A stretch of 64,000 nt of DNA from Christensenellaceae bacterium (GCA_022846035.1 AP025580.1:1240001-1304000); one strand, 5' to 3'. Numbered from the stretch's first letter, positions 18,538 through 28,459 are shown. Numbers and translations are program-made. The notes: a model not told the origin generated them from the sequence alone.

Positions 18538-19432
18538 CCTCTAAATTCGTGAGCATATCAGCCGCGGACTGTGCATCGCGCGCGATCTGGCGTCTTAATT
18601 CCTCCACATTATCAAACACTTTTTCCCTGCGTATCTGGCTGACAAAATAAACGCGCATGTCTTCGTTATATACATTGCCCGAAAATTGCAGGATAAAGGT
18701 CTCAATGTTGGGGGTATCGTCATCCTTTACCGTCGGCTTGATCCCTACGTTGGTTACGGCGGGATACAGTTTCCCGTCGATTTGAGCGATCGTCGCATAC
18801 ACTCCATATTGCGGCAGAAGCTTGTCCGTTGAGATATTGGCTGTCGGAAAGCCGATTTTTGATCCCAGATGGTTTCCTTTTTCAATCGCGCCGTCTACAA
18901 AATAAAAGCGGCTTAGAAGCTTGGTCGCTTCTTCCATATTTCCGTCCAGAATCAGCTCCCTGATATACGAGCTGCTCACTTTTCCACCTTGGTATTCGAT
19001 ACGTGGCATTACGTGGAGCGTATAACCATATCGCTTACTTTGCTCGCGCAAATAATCCGTTGTTCCTTCCGCATCTTTGCCGAAGCGGAAATCAAAACCG
19101 ACTGTGATATGCTTGGCGTGGAAGTCATATACCAGCCGCTCTAAAAACGCCTGCTTCGAAAGTTTGGAGAACGTATGGTCAAAAGCCTGCAGATAAAAAC
19201 CGTCCACCTGCATACATGAAAAAATTTCTTCTTTTTCTTTTAACGTATAGATGTTTTTATATGCGGCGTGATTCGGTTTTCCATCAAAGGTATACACCAG
19301 GGAAAACAGTCCTTTCTGCCCCTCAATATCCCGAATCAGCGTCTGATGTCCTTCATGCACGCCGTCAAACAAACCGATTGCAATTGCCGTTCCGTATGGG
19401 AACGGCAAATCCTCTGAAGTCAATATTTTCAT
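18512..19432 (-). CDS. ribF: Bifunctional riboflavin kinase/FAD synthetase
   Basis: RibF converts riboflavin to FMN and then FAD. The N-terminal nucleotidyltransferase has GLFDGVHEGH at residues 20-29 and GFDFRFGKDAEG further on; the C-terminal kinase domain has the KIGFPTANI motif and YPAVTNVGIKPT. It is 306 residues long. The gene starts two bases after the truB stop, as part of the infB-rbfA-nrnA-truB-ribF run. Confidence 0.96.
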   Translation of the reverse strand: MKILTSEDLPFPYGTAIAIGLFDGVHEGHQTLIRDIEGQKGLFSLVYTFDGKPNHAAYKNIYTLKEKEEIFSCMQVDGFYLQAFDHTFSKLSKQAFLERLVYDFHAKHITVGFDFRFGKDAEGTTDYLREQSKRYGYTLHVMPRIEYQGGKVSSSYIRELILDGNMEEATKLLSRFYFVDGAIEKGNHLGSKIGFPTANISTDKLLPQYGVYATIAQIDGKLYPAVTNVGIKPTVKDDDTPNIETFILQFSGNVYNEDMRVYFVSQIRREKVFDNVEELRRQIARDAQSAADMLTNLEVYKEYIIC

Positions 19433-19434
19433 TT

Positions 19435-20328
19435 TTACCCCTCGCGCAGTTTGAGCATTGTAACAATTTTAAGCGTATCGCCCGTGCGCTTTCCAATTCC
19501 AATCAATGTGCCTTTGCAGTATACCGCGTAAGCAATATTTTCATCAACCTTGAGCGTTCCCGCCTTACGAAGATCAACGGGGGTTCCCGTGGTCAGGATG
19601 TCGTAAAGGTAGTCCCCGCATACGATCTTGGGCATGTCCCCAAGCGCCTGCTCCATAGGAATGAGCGCCTGCTTTATTTCCTGCGCATTGCACATCGCTT
19701 CCAATTCGTCAAGCGTATAGCTTTGTTCAATTCCGTACGCGCCCGTTTTTGTACGCATCAAAAAAGAAGTATAAGCGCAGGTACCCAGCGCATGACCTAT
19801 ATCCGCGCATAAACTGCGGATATAAGTTCCTTTCGAACAGCATATCCTCAGCAAAAAACGGTTTGTCTTCTCATCCAGAATTTTAATTTTCCGAACCGTT
19901 ACCTCGCGTGCGGGCTTTTTTACTTCGACTCCCTTGCGCGCCAGTTCGTAAAGCTTCCTGCCCTCATGCTTAATCGCCGAATACATCGGCGGTTTTTGCA
20001 AAATCCGCCCTGTAAACTGCGGTAATATTTCTTCCAGTTGCCGCAGGGAAATATCCATATCCGCTTTGGCCGTGACAGTTCCATAGCTGTCCTGCGTATC
20101 GGTTTCGGTTCCAAAGCGTATCTCGGCGATATACTCCTTGTCTGCCGACATGATATAATCCGCAATCTTCGTTGCGCGCCCGACACAAACAGGCAGTACG
20201 CCCGCCGCCCCCGGGTCAAGCGTTCCCGTATGCCCTACTCTGCGCTCGCTGAGCATTCGCCTTATGCGGGAGACAACGTCGCTCGAGGTCATAGCGGGCG
20301 GCTTCAAAACATTTAAAACACCGTTCAT
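19435..20328 (-). CDS. truB: tRNA pseudouridine(55) synthase TruB
   Basis: TruB makes pseudouridine 55 in the T loop of tRNA. The N-terminal NVLKPPAMTSSDVV motif and the catalytic block GHTGTLDPGAAGVLPV are present, with the catalytic aspartate at residue 38. IRFGTETDTQDSYG and KPPMYSAIKHEGRKLYE follow as expected. It is 297 residues long and overlaps the nrnA stop by four bases. Confidence 0.96.
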   Translation of the reverse strand: MNGVLNVLKPPAMTSSDVVSRIRRMLSERRVGHTGTLDPGAAGVLPVCVGRATKIADYIMSADKEYIAEIRFGTETDTQDSYGTVTAKADMDISLRQLEEILPQFTGRILQKPPMYSAIKHEGRKLYELARKGVEVKKPAREVTVRKIKILDEKTNRFLLRICCSKGTYIRSLCADIGHALGTCAYTSFLMRTKTGAYGIEQSYTLDELEAMCNAQEIKQALIPMEQALGDMPKIVCGDYLYDILTTGTPVDLRKAGTLKVDENIAYAVYCKGTLIGIGKRTGDTLKIVTMLKLREG

Positions 20329-21275
20329 CGCAAATGATTTCCCGCCGATTTATTGATTTTCTCAAGGATATTATAAAGATTCCCTTTCATCATGCAGCCT
20401 GCAGCTTTGACGTGTCCTCCGCCCCCGCACTCCGCCGCCATCGCGCCGACGTCGACGTAATCGTTGGAACGAAAGCTCACCTTATAGGTATCCTTACTCA
20501 TTTCGCGGACAAATACCGCTATCTCAACGCCTTCGACTTCCCTTGCATAGTTAATCAATATCTCGCAGTCCTCAACCAGCGCGCCCGTTTCCTCAAGGTC
20601 GCACAGCATAAGGACGGAAACGGCCAGCCTGCCCTCTTCATAAAAACGCATCTTATCAATAAAACGCGCGATCAAACGGGTGGCGCCAAGAGAGCGGCGG
20701 TTAAATATCTGGTCCGCCATTTCCACCAGAGGAAACCCATACTGCATCAGCTTCGTAAAAGTTTCCAACGTTTTTTCCGTTGTATTGGAATAAGTGAAGT
20801 TCCCACTGTCCGTAGAAATCGCCATATAAAGGGCCATAGCGATCGTCTTATCCATCGGCGCCCGCAAATGTTCCGTCAATTCAAAGATGATCTCGCCCGT
20901 TGCCGCCGCTTGCCTCACATAATTAACCTGTCCATAATCAGTGTTCGAAATATGATGATCGATGTTGCAGTTCGGTTTACTTAAGAATAACGCCTGCGCG
21001 TCCGCCAGCCGTGGCAGCGTCGCACAGTCAACGCTGATCGCAGCATCATAAGCCTCCGCCTCCACGTCGCCGATCAATCGGTACAGGTCCGCGAATTCTT
21101 TGAATACAAGCTTTTGGGGCGGTTCGGACAATAAAATAACCTCGGCTTTCATGCCAAGATTATTCAGTGCCCGTACCAGGGCGTATGCGCTCCCAAGCGC
21201 ATCTCCATCGGGATGGAGATGCGTCAGAACCGCAAAACTTTTGTGTTCCTTAATAAAGCCGACTACTTCTTTCAT
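20325..21275 (-). CDS. nrnA: DHH-family nanoRNase/pAp phosphatase NrnA
   Basis: NrnA degrades 2-5 nt RNA and, in many species, dephosphorylates 3',5'-pAp. The DHH domain shows HLHPDGDALGSAYAL near residue 20 and the hallmark NIDHHISN motif; the C-terminal DHHA1 domain has VSFRSNDYVDVGAMA and ECGGGGHVKAAGC. At 316 residues it has normal length. It lies between rbfA and truB with four-base overlaps on both sides, so translation is probably coupled. Confidence 0.93.
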   Translation of the reverse strand: MKEVVGFIKEHKSFAVLTHLHPDGDALGSAYALVRALNNLGMKAEVILLSEPPQKLVFKEFADLYRLIGDVEAEAYDAAISVDCATLPRLADAQALFLSKPNCNIDHHISNTDYGQVNYVRQAAATGEIIFELTEHLRAPMDKTIAMALYMAISTDSGNFTYSNTTEKTLETFTKLMQYGFPLVEMADQIFNRRSLGATRLIARFIDKMRFYEEGRLAVSVLMLCDLEETGALVEDCEILINYAREVEGVEIAVFVREMSKDTYKVSFRSNDYVDVGAMAAECGGGGHVKAAGCMMKGNLYNILEKINKSAGNHLR

Positions 21276-21631
21276 TCACTGTCCTTACTGTTCACATCAT
21301 CCAAAATCTTCGAGATTTTGATGCTGTATTCAATCGAATCGTCAAGTACAAACGTAAGCTCCGGCACACGCCTCAAATCCACGGCTTTTGCAAGCTTCGT
21401 GCGGATAAAGGCCGCGCCATGGTTCAGCGCGTCTATCGACGCGTGACGTTTCTTGTCCGTATCGGCATAAACACTGATAAATACCTTAGCAAACTTAAGG
21501 TCGGATGTAATCTCGACCCGTGTTACGCTTGTCATAGGCGACAGCCTGTCGTCCTTTACATCGTTACGGATAATATCCGCAAGCGCGCGTTTTACTTCCT
21601 CGTCGATTCTGTTCATTCTGTTGACTGACAT
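21272..21631 (-). CDS. rbfA: Ribosome-binding factor A
   Basis: RbfA is a small KH-fold factor for late 30S maturation and 16S 5' processing. The 119-residue product has the family sequence pattern: RMNRIDEEVKRALADIIR at the start, VTRVEITSDLKFAKVFISVY in the middle and LRRVPELTFVLDDSIEYSIKI near the end. It follows infB by 10 bases and overlaps nrnA by four. Confidence 0.95.
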   Translation of the reverse strand: MSVNRMNRIDEEVKRALADIIRNDVKDDRLSPMTSVTRVEITSDLKFAKVFISVYADTDKKRHASIDALNHGAAFIRTKLAKAVDLRRVPELTFVLDDSIEYSIKISKILDDVNSKDSE

Positions 21632-21641
21632 ATTAAGACAC

Positions 21642-24134
21642 CTACCGTTCTATTTCGCGCATCTCAAAGCATTCAACGACATCGCCTTCCTTAAGGTCAT
21701 TGTAGTTATCGAGGGAGAGGCCGCATTCATAACCCTGAGCCACTTCTTTTGCGTCGTCCTTGAATCTCTTCAGGGAACTCAACGCTCCTTCATATATAAC
21801 CACATTGTCTCTCAGCAAACGGACCTGACAGTTGCGTTTAACCACCCCGTCCATAACATAGCAGCCTGCAATCGTGCCAACGCTCGAAACCTTGAAAGTC
21901 TGGCGTACTTCCGCATGGCCGATGACCGCTTCCTCGTATTCCGGTTCGAGCATACCTTTCATCGCCGCCGTAATATCTTCGATCGCCTTATAAATAATAC
22001 GATACAAACGCACGTCGACCTTTTCATGCTCCGCAGCGGCCGTCGCCATATTATCCGGCCGCACGTTAAAGCCGATGATGATCGCATTCGCCGCCGAAGC
22101 GAGCATAACGTCTGTTTCCGTGATCGCGCCTACGCCGCAGTGAATCGCGCGCACGCGCACTTCGTCATTGGAAAGTTTCTCCAAAGACTGGCGCACCGCT
22201 TCCACGGAACCCTGCACGTCTGCCTTGATAACGATATTCAGATCCTTGATCTGTCCTTCCGCTATCTGAGTGAAAAGATCGTCCAAGGATACTTTGGACA
22301 TCTTCTTGAGCATTTCCGCTTTCTGCCTGTCTTTCCTTTCCTCGGCAACCTGCTTGGTGAGCTTATCCGCCGGAGCCGCGTGCAGAATATCGCCTGCCGC
22401 CGGAACCTCGGAGAATCCGATTACCTCAACCGGCTGGGACGGCAAAGCCTCGTTCACCATCTGCCCCCTGTCGTTTACCATAGCACGCACACGGCCATAA
22501 GCCGTGCCTGCAACAATCGTATCGCCCACGCGCAAAGTACCCGTTTGTACCAGGACGGTCGCGACCGGTCCGCGCCCTTTATCAAGCTGTGCTTCCACAA
22601 TCGTGCCTTTTGCCAGGCGGTCCGGATTTGCTTTCAGCTCCTGCACGTCCGCAACCAACAGAATCATCTCCAGAAGCTTATCGATTCCTTCGCCCGTTTT
22701 GGCAGATACCGGTACGACGATCGTATCGCCGCCCCATTCTTCGGGCAGCAGTTCATATTCTGTCAGCTCCTGCATGATCTTTTGCGGGTTCGCATTTTCG
22801 CGGTCGATTTTATTGATCGCAACAATAATCGGCACTTCGGCGGATTTAGCGTGGTTGATCGCTTCCACCGTCTGCGGCATAACGCCGTCGTCCGCCGCGA
22901 CGACAATGATCGCAACGTCCGTGACCTGCGCGCCTCTGGCGCGCATTGCCGTAAATGCTTCATGCCCGGGCGTATCGATGAAAGTGATTTTCTCACCGTT
23001 CAGTTCAACCTGGTATGCGCCAATATGCTGCGTAATACCGCCGGCCTCGCTCTCCGTAACCTTGGACAGCCTGATTTTATCAAGAAGCGACGTCTTACCG
23101 TGGTCAACATGGCCCATAATCGTAACGATCGGCGGGCGTTTTATAAGCTGATCCTCCGTATCTTCCGCTTCATCTACCAAGATGTCCTCGGCCGTCTGTG
23201 CAATCTTCTGCTCCAGTTCAATATCATATTCGCTCGCGATAAGCTGCGCTGTATCAAAATCGATCTGCGAATTGATTGTAGACATCATTCCCAAAAGCAA
23301 AAGCTTCTTCAGAATTTCCGACACCGGTTTACCGATTTTTTCAGAGAACAATTTTACGGAAATCGTCTCTTCCGTGATCGTTGCTTTCTCAATCTTGATC
23401 GGCTCAATTACCATCTTAGGCTGTTGCTGCTGCTTTTTATGACGCTTGCGCGACCCTTTCGGAAAATCGTCCTCGTCAATATTAAATACGCGTTCCTTGA
23501 TTTTCGGGCGTTTGTTCCGGTCCTCTTCCTGCTGCTTTTTACTTTTGCCATGTTCAAAGCCGCCGGATTTTTTGGATGAGAATTTCTTTTCCGGACGCGC
23601 TTCCGTTGCAGCGCCTGTCTGGACGCGCGGACTTTTTCTCTGCTCATCCTGCTCGCGCCTGGGCGCAGGCTTTTTATCCTCTGCTGATTTTGCATTGCTT
23701 TCGCCAGGCACATGCTTTACCTGCTGTTTCGGGCGTTCCTGCGCCGGTCTTGTAGCCGCGGGGGTTGCGGCTGCCTTTTTCGGCGGTTCCTGAGCGTTTG
23801 AAACAGGCTCTTTCACTTCCTCTTTCTTGGCGAGTGTCTCCTCCTGTTGCGCAGGCTTTTCCTGCGGTTGATCCGGCTCTTCCGCCTGCTTTAATTCCTG
23901 TTCTTTTTGCGCGGCAAGAGCCTGCTCGCGTTGCTCTTTCAAACGCTGCTCTTCCCGCTCGGCGCGTGCCTTTTCATTTTTGACCTTTTCTATATCAAGA
24001 ATCTTTGTTTCAATGCTTTTGATTTCCTTGATCTGTTTTTCCGCATCCGTCTGCATCTCTAAAATCGTATTGAATACAGCTTGCGCATTGTTTAACAGGT
24101 TCTTGTTCGCTTCTAAAATTTTAATCTTGCTCAA
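21642..24134 (-). CDS. infB: Translation initiation factor IF-2
   Basis: IF-2 is the GTPase that brings initiator tRNA to the 30S subunit and joins the subunits. I place the start at the TTG at 24132-24134, which follows GGGGGTGAAATCA and overlaps the ylxQ 3' end by 14 bases; this gives 830 residues. The ATG in frame at 24185 lies well inside ylxQ and lacks a site. A long charged, repetitive linker (residues about 30-240) precedes the IF2_N domain. G1 is GHVDHGKTS near 341, then DTPGHEAF and NKID. The usual first IF2_N-like helix at the N-terminus is only weakly recognisable. Confidence 0.96.
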   Translation of the reverse strand: MSKIKILEANKNLLNNAQAVFNTILEMQTDAEKQIKEIKSIETKILDIEKVKNEKARAEREEQRLKEQREQALAAQKEQELKQAEEPDQPQEKPAQQEETLAKKEEVKEPVSNAQEPPKKAAATPAATRPAQERPKQQVKHVPGESNAKSAEDKKPAPRREQDEQRKSPRVQTGAATEARPEKKFSSKKSGGFEHGKSKKQQEEDRNKRPKIKERVFNIDEDDFPKGSRKRHKKQQQQPKMVIEPIKIEKATITEETISVKLFSEKIGKPVSEILKKLLLLGMMSTINSQIDFDTAQLIASEYDIELEQKIAQTAEDILVDEAEDTEDQLIKRPPIVTIMGHVDHGKTSLLDKIRLSKVTESEAGGITQHIGAYQVELNGEKITFIDTPGHEAFTAMRARGAQVTDVAIIVVAADDGVMPQTVEAINHAKSAEVPIIVAINKIDRENANPQKIMQELTEYELLPEEWGGDTIVVPVSAKTGEGIDKLLEMILLVADVQELKANPDRLAKGTIVEAQLDKGRGPVATVLVQTGTLRVGDTIVAGTAYGRVRAMVNDRGQMVNEALPSQPVEVIGFSEVPAAGDILHAAPADKLTKQVAEERKDRQKAEMLKKMSKVSLDDLFTQIAEGQIKDLNIVIKADVQGSVEAVRQSLEKLSNDEVRVRAIHCGVGAITETDVMLASAANAIIIGFNVRPDNMATAAAEHEKVDVRLYRIIYKAIEDITAAMKGMLEPEYEEAVIGHAEVRQTFKVSSVGTIAGCYVMDGVVKRNCQVRLLRDNVVIYEGALSSLKRFKDDAKEVAQGYECGLSLDNYNDLKEGDVVECFEMREIER

Positions 24135-24456
24135 TGATTTCACCCCCGGAAGTAGTGTGGTATTTTTCCCATGCATGCTTTGCAAAATTCGGACACACTA
24201 TCCCAATAATTTTATTGTTTGGTTTATTCAGGCTCTCGCCCAGCACACCGCATTCATTTAATACGATGATTTTCGTTTTATAATAGCTGCATGCGTCCAT
24301 AAAGGCTTTTTTGGTGGCCTCCGAAGCGCCGCCGTCGAGGACCACCAGCCGCGCCTTTCCGCTTTTGATCGCCTTATCGGTTCCTTCGGCGCCATAGACC
24401 AGCTTGCCGGCCTTTGCCGCCAACCCCAGAAAATCCAGGAATTTATTTCTTTTCAT
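24121..24456 (-). CDS. ylxQ: L7Ae-family RNA-binding protein YlxQ
   Basis: This is a ribosomal L7Ae/L30e/S12e/Gadd45-fold protein, expected to bind kink-turn RNA. The 111 residues begin [22 protein letters not shown], the standard opening of the family, followed by [16 protein letters not shown]. It overlaps ylxR upstream and infB downstream. Because the genome carries OLE RNA, which in other bacteria is bound by an L7Ae-like protein, this gene is one candidate partner, though the ylxQ position is conserved even where OLE is absent. Confidence 0.9.
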   Translation of the reverse strand: MKRNKFLDFLGLAAKAGKLVYGAEGTDKAIKSGKARLVVLDGGASEATKKAFMDACSYYKTKIIVLNECGVLGESLNKPNNKIIGIVCPNFAKHAWEKYHTTSGGEIIEQD

Positions 24457-24718
24457 GCTCGCACACAGCTTTCATCAAATCCTCATAAAGCGCATCGCCC
24501 ATCTGGCAATGCATCGCCTTGCCGAAGATTTTCTTTGCTTTTTCCACGCAGGCGGCGTCCGCACAGATATACGCGCCGCGGCCGCCCTGCCTTTTTCCTG
24601 TAGCGTCCAGGGTAAACCGCCCATCGCGCTCCCGTATGATGCGTATCAGTTCCTGCTTTGGTTTGCTCTGCCTACAGGCAATACACATGCGCGCAGGCGC
24701 CCGCCGTTCTTCCGCCAT
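24443..24718 (-). CDS. ylxR: YlxR family (DUF448) RNA-binding protein
   Basis: This is a small basic protein of the YlxR/DUF448 family, found between nusA and infB. The signature RMCIACRQSKPKQELIRI and the GRGAYICADAAC motif are both present in 91 residues. Family members have been linked to RNA binding and, in some studies, to RNase P or transcription control. It follows nusA by eight bases and overlaps ylxQ. Confidence 0.93.
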   Translation of the reverse strand: MAEERRAPARMCIACRQSKPKQELIRIIRERDGRFTLDATGKRQGGRGAYICADAACVEKAKKIFGKAMHCQMGDALYEDLMKAVCEHEKK

Positions 24719-24726
24719 AATCTATT

Positions 24727-25917
24727 TTACTGCTGCTCTTCTTCGGTTTGTTCCTCCAGAGAATCCAGCAGCACATCCTCCTCGACATCTTCCACAGCTT
24801 CTTCCTCGTTGAGTTCGTCCACCATATCAAACTCACTGGAAACCGATGTATCCGCATTCGCGAAATCTTCGCCGAACACTTCCTGCTCTATCTGCGATTG
24901 ACTCTTTATATCAATTTTCCAGCCAGTCAGCTTAGCCGCGAGCCGGGCGTTCTGCCCCTCCTTGCCGATCGCCAGAGAAAGCTGGTAATCAGGAACGATC
25001 ACCTTTGCCGCTTTTTCATCCTCGTTGATCTGTACCATAACCACCTTGGCCGGACGCAGCGCGTTGGCAATAAACTCAATGGCGTCCGAGCTCCACGGCA
25101 CAACGTCAATTTTCTCGCCGCCCAGTTCTTCTACCACCTTTTCAATACGCGTTCCCTTATGCCCTACGCATGCGCCAACCGGATCAATATCCTTTTCATC
25201 GCTCCATACCGCGATTTTTGTCCGTCCTCCCGCCTCGCGCGCAATACTTTTGATCTGTACGACGTTCTGCCTGATTTCCGGCACCTCAAGTTCAAACAAA
25301 CGCTTGATCAGGGAGGGATGCGTACGGGAAACAATAATCTGCGGTCCTTTGTTCGTTTTCTTTACTTCCAGCACATAAACCTTGATCCGGTCGTTGATGT
25401 TATATTGCTCCGTATAGACCGTTTCGCTGACAGGAATAATCCCCTCGGCGCGACCTAATTCCACATATACGTTTCCGCGCTCGATTCTGTGTACGATAGC
25501 GGTCAGCACTTCATTTTCCTTTTCCGCGTACTGGTCATAAATAATGCCGCGTTCTGCCTCGCGGATACGCTGCACAACGACCTGCTTAGCAGTCTGCGCG
25601 GCAATGCGTCCAAAATCACGCGGGGTCACTTCCGTTTCCACGACGTCCCCGACTTCGTACTTATCGTTGATCTTGCGCGCTTCCTCAAGCGAAATTTCAG
25701 TTTCTTCATCTTCCACTTCCGCCGCCACATTTTTGATCGCAAATACTTTTATTTCTCCAGTATCGCCGTCGATTTCCACGCGGGCGTTCTGGTCCGTTCC
25801 AAAATGCCTTTTATAAGCCGAAATAAGCGCCGTCTCAATCGCTTCCAGTAAAATATCTTTTTTAATTCCCTTATCGTGTTCCAGATCATTTAAGGCTTCC
25901 ATAAATTCCGTATTCAT
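24727..25917 (-). CDS. nusA: Transcription termination/antitermination protein NusA
   Basis: NusA binds RNA polymerase and nascent RNA and modulates pausing, termination and antitermination. The order is an N-terminal polymerase-binding domain (residues 1-125), S1 domain (HRIERGNVYVELGRAEGIIP), KH1 (ARVGA-like block DPVGACVGHKGTRIEKVVEEL) and KH2 (LAIGKEGQNARLAAKLTGWKI), ending in an acidic tail. The ATG at 25917 follows AAGGAGA and gives 396 residues. A TTG two codons upstream is unlikely. rimP is 12 bases upstream. Confidence 0.97.
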   Translation of the reverse strand: MNTEFMEALNDLEHDKGIKKDILLEAIETALISAYKRHFGTDQNARVEIDGDTGEIKVFAIKNVAAEVEDEETEISLEEARKINDKYEVGDVVETEVTPRDFGRIAAQTAKQVVVQRIREAERGIIYDQYAEKENEVLTAIVHRIERGNVYVELGRAEGIIPVSETVYTEQYNINDRIKVYVLEVKKTNKGPQIIVSRTHPSLIKRLFELEVPEIRQNVVQIKSIAREAGGRTKIAVWSDEKDIDPVGACVGHKGTRIEKVVEELGGEKIDVVPWSSDAIEFIANALRPAKVVMVQINEDEKAAKVIVPDYQLSLAIGKEGQNARLAAKLTGWKIDIKSQSQIEQEVFGEDFANADTSVSSEFDMVDELNEEEAVEDVEEDVLLDSLEEQTEEEQQ

Positions 25918-25929
25918 AGCCAATCTCCT

Positions 25930-26388
25930 TTATATGTCTAAATGCAAGTTTATTTTTGCAATTTCATTTCTTTCAAAAACGATCTCATTTTCTTCCGTTT
26001 CGATCGTCACCGTGTTTTCCGTATAGCCGGTTAAAGTTCCGGTAAAAAGTTTAGCTCCCTCAAAGGGCTTGTAAAGCTTGATGTCAATTTCCTTACCTAA
26101 ACTCCTTAAAAAATCCCCCTCCGTTTTTAAGGGACGGTCGAGCCCGGGGGACGAAACACACAAGCAGTAGCTTTCCGTAATCGGATCCGTTTCGTCGAGC
26201 ACCGCTTCGATGGCGCGGCTCGCCTGCTCGCAATCCTCCAAAAGCACTCCGCCGTCCTTATCGATAAAAATGGTAAGCATCCAGTCCTGCCCTTGTTTTG
26301 CGTACTCCGTGTCAATATAAATGAGTCCCATACTTTCCACAATCGGGCGTGCGATTTCTTCGACGGCCGATCTTACATTTTTTGCCAT
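25930..26388 (-). CDS. rimP: Ribosome maturation factor RimP
   Basis: RimP helps 30S assembly. The 152-residue protein has the N-terminal alpha/beta domain with LIYIDTEYAKQGQDWMLTIFIDKDGGV and DCEQASRAIEAVLDE, the central VSSPGLDRPLKTEGDF signature and a C-terminal SH3-like barrel. I chose the ATG at 26388 behind GGAG; a GTG two codons upstream is possible. It opens the rimP-nusA-ylxR-ylxQ-infB operon, with a promoter and leader hairpin upstream. Confidence 0.95.
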   Translation of the reverse strand: MAKNVRSAVEEIARPIVESMGLIYIDTEYAKQGQDWMLTIFIDKDGGVLLEDCEQASRAIEAVLDETDPITESYCLCVSSPGLDRPLKTEGDFLRSLGKEIDIKLYKPFEGAKLFTGTLTGYTENTVTIETEENEIVFERNEIAKINLHLDI

Positions 26389-26420
26389 TTCCACTCCAAA
26401 AATTCGTATTTATAATGCGA

Positions 26421-26445
26421 AAGAGTGGGCGTCAATCCCACTCTT
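26421..26445 (-). promoter_or_regulatory. Hairpin in the rimP-nusA leader
   Basis: Nine-base arms (AAGAGTGGG and CCCACTCTT, seven-base loop) pair perfectly. The hairpin lies between the predicted transcription start and rimP. It has no long T run, so it looks more like a NusA-sensitive pause, processing or stability element than a simple terminator. The role is inferred. Confidence 0.5.
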
Positions 26446-26473
26446 CGATGCTAGCATCCTATTAACATAGCTT

Positions 26474-26502
26474 ATAATACCATAAAAATCCGCTTTGTGC
26501 AA
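26474..26502 (-). promoter_or_regulatory. Sigma-A promoter for the rimP-nusA-infB operon
   Basis: TTGCAC (26497-26502) and TATTAT (26474-26479) on the minus strand are 17 bases apart in the gap after plsY. Confidence 0.7.
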
Positions 26503-26519
26503 GCCTTTTTTGCCCTTTG

Positions 26520-27122
26520 TCATTTTTTGGAAAAGCTCAATTTGTGCTCTGTTCCGTGAATTAACCGGTTGATATTTTCGCGGTGACTGAACACCCCCAG
26601 CGCAGCGATAATCAACACCGAAATCATTTGATAAAAATTTCCATGGGAAAAGGCCACTGCTGCGACCGCGCTCAGGATAAGGCCGATGATCGAGCCGATA
26701 CTCATGATCTTCGTACAGGCGACAATGATAATTGAGACCGTAAAGATTACCAGCGTCGGAACCGGCTGGATCAGGAGCAACACCCCGATTGTAGACGCGA
26801 TTCCCTTACCGCCTTTAAATTTCAAAAAACAGGAATAATTGTGCCCTACGATCGCGAATACGCCCGCCACGCACAAACCCTCATAACCCGCCAGCCATAA
26901 ACCGATCAAGGCGGCGACTACCGCTTTTAGCACGTCTCCCGCAAAAACAGCAAGTCCCAGTCCCCATCCATAATTCCTGAGCACATTCGTCGTTCCGGCA
27001 TTCCCGCTGCCTTTATCACGAATATCCTCATGTCTGATTTTTTTCGTAAAAATATAGGAAAACGATATTGAACCCAATAAATATGCAATTGCGGCGCAAA
27101 GGATAAGCACCCAAATCTCCAT
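26520..27122 (-). CDS. plsY: Glycerol-3-phosphate acyltransferase PlsY
   Basis: PlsY transfers the acyl group from acyl-phosphate to glycerol-3-phosphate, the first step of phospholipid synthesis, in the membrane. The 200-residue protein has several membrane segments and the loop motifs GSGNAGTTN (about 38-46) and CFLKFKGGKG (near 98-107). It works with PlsX, whose gene lies in this window at 31.8 kb. It begins two bases after der ends. Confidence 0.95.
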   Translation of the reverse strand: MEIWVLILCAAIAYLLGSISFSYIFTKKIRHEDIRDKGSGNAGTTNVLRNYGWGLGLAVFAGDVLKAVVAALIGLWLAGYEGLCVAGVFAIVGHNYSCFLKFKGGKGIASTIGVLLLIQPVPTLVIFTVSIIIVACTKIMSIGSIIGLILSAVAAVAFSHGNFYQMISVLIIAALGVFSHRENINRLIHGTEHKLSFSKK

Positions 27123-27124
27123 TC

Positions 27125-28459
27125 CTACGATTCCTCCCTGCTCTCATTGCGTTGCCTAATTATTATTTTAATCGGCGTACCGCTAAAGTCAAACGTTTTG
27201 CGCAAATAATTCTCCAAATAACGCTGGTAAGAAAAATGCATCAACGGCACCTCGTTGACAAACAATACAAAGGTCGGCGGCTTTATGCTCACCTGTGTCA
27301 TATAAAACACCTTAAGCCTGCGGCCGTTGGTTGCGGGCGGTTCCACAGCCGTAATCGCGTCCTGCAGGCAATCGTTGAGCACGCCTGTCGGAATCCGCGC
27401 GGTATTATGTTCATATGCCTCGTGCAAAAGCGCAAACAGCTTATCAACGCGCAATCCGGTAGCGGCCGAAATATAGATGCGCTTTGCGTACGGCATAAAC
27501 GCCAGGTCAGCCGATATTTTTTTGTTATATTCTTCGATCGTATAGGTATCCTTTTCAACCGCATCCCATTTATTGACCGCAATCACACACGGCTTGCCCT
27601 CCGCATCCACAAAGCCCGCCACCTTGACATCCTGCTCTGTGATCCCTTCTGTCGCGTCGATCATAACCACCACAACATCCGCGCGACGGACGGCGTTTAA
27701 CGAGCGGATTACGCTGTAACGCTCAATAGATTTATCATCAATCTTTCCGCGCTTGCGCATTCCTGCCGTATCGATGATCGTATACCATGCGCCATCGCGC
27801 TCGAATCTTGAGTCGATCGCATCGCGCGTCGTTCCCGGAATATCGCTCACAATCACACGCTCATATCCCAAAATTTTATTGGTCAGGGACGATTTCCCGA
27901 CATTTGGCTTCCCTACAAGCGCAATTTTTAAGCTGTCGTCCTCTTCGCTATCCGTCTGATAATTGCCGATGTATTCCATGATTTCATCAAGCAGCTCTCC
28001 TAGGCCCAGTCCCTGCGAGGATGAAATACCCAGCACATCGCCCAGCCCCAGTTCGTAAAAATCAAAAATATTTTGTTCGTCCGCCGGATTATCTATTTTA
28101 TTGACAACCACAATGACGGGCTTACCGGACTTTCTGAGCATCTTTGCGACCTCATAATCTTCCGCGGTGATACCTGTTTTTCCGTCTACAAAAAACAAAA
28201 TCAATTCAGCCGAATCAATCGCAATCTCTACCTGCGCGCGCATCTGACTCAGAAGAATATCGTCGGTATTCATATCGATCCCGCCCGTATCGATCAGTGT
28301 AAACTCTTTGTCCAGCCACTGTGCATCCGCGTAAATTCGGTCGCGTGTAACGCCGGGCGTATCCTCGATAATCGCCAGCTTTGTTCCTGTTATCCTGTTA
28401 AAAAATGTAGATTTCCCCACATTTGGCCTGCCTACGATCGCTACCAGCGGCTTTGTCAT
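27125..28459 (-). CDS. der: Ribosome-associated GTPase Der (EngA)
   Basis: Der has two tandem GTPase domains and a C-terminal KH-like domain and assists 50S assembly. G1 motifs are GRPNVGKST near residue 10 and GKPNVGKSS near 183; both domains have DTGG/DTAG switch II motifs and NKID/NKWD. The C-terminal domain runs from about 350 to 444. It follows the DUF512 protein by 12 bases and precedes plsY, a familiar clostridial order. Confidence 0.97.
   Translation of the reverse strand: MTKPLVAIVGRPNVGKSTFFNRITGTKLAIIEDTPGVTRDRIYADAQWLDKEFTLIDTGGIDMNTDDILLSQMRAQVEIAIDSAELILFFVDGKTGITAEDYEVAKMLRKSGKPVIVVVNKIDNPADEQNIFDFYELGLGDVLGISSSQGLGLGELLDEIMEYIGNYQTDSEEDDSLKIALVGKPNVGKSSLTNKILGYERVIVSDIPGTTRDAIDSRFERDGAWYTIIDTAGMRKRGKIDDKSIERYSVIRSLNAVRRADVVVVMIDATEGITEQDVKVAGFVDAEGKPCVIAVNKWDAVEKDTYTIEEYNKKISADLAFMPYAKRIYISAATGLRVDKLFALLHEAYEHNTARIPTGVLNDCLQDAITAVEPPATNGRRLKVFYMTQVSIKPPTFVLFVNEVPLMHFSYQRYLENYLRKTFDFSGTPIKIIIRQRNESREES

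Noticed and set aside
21621-23579. Open frame of 652 codons antisense to infB
   Set aside because: It is the mirror of a GC-biased coding strand; its product is rich in His, Arg and Phe without domain pattern, and infB is certain.
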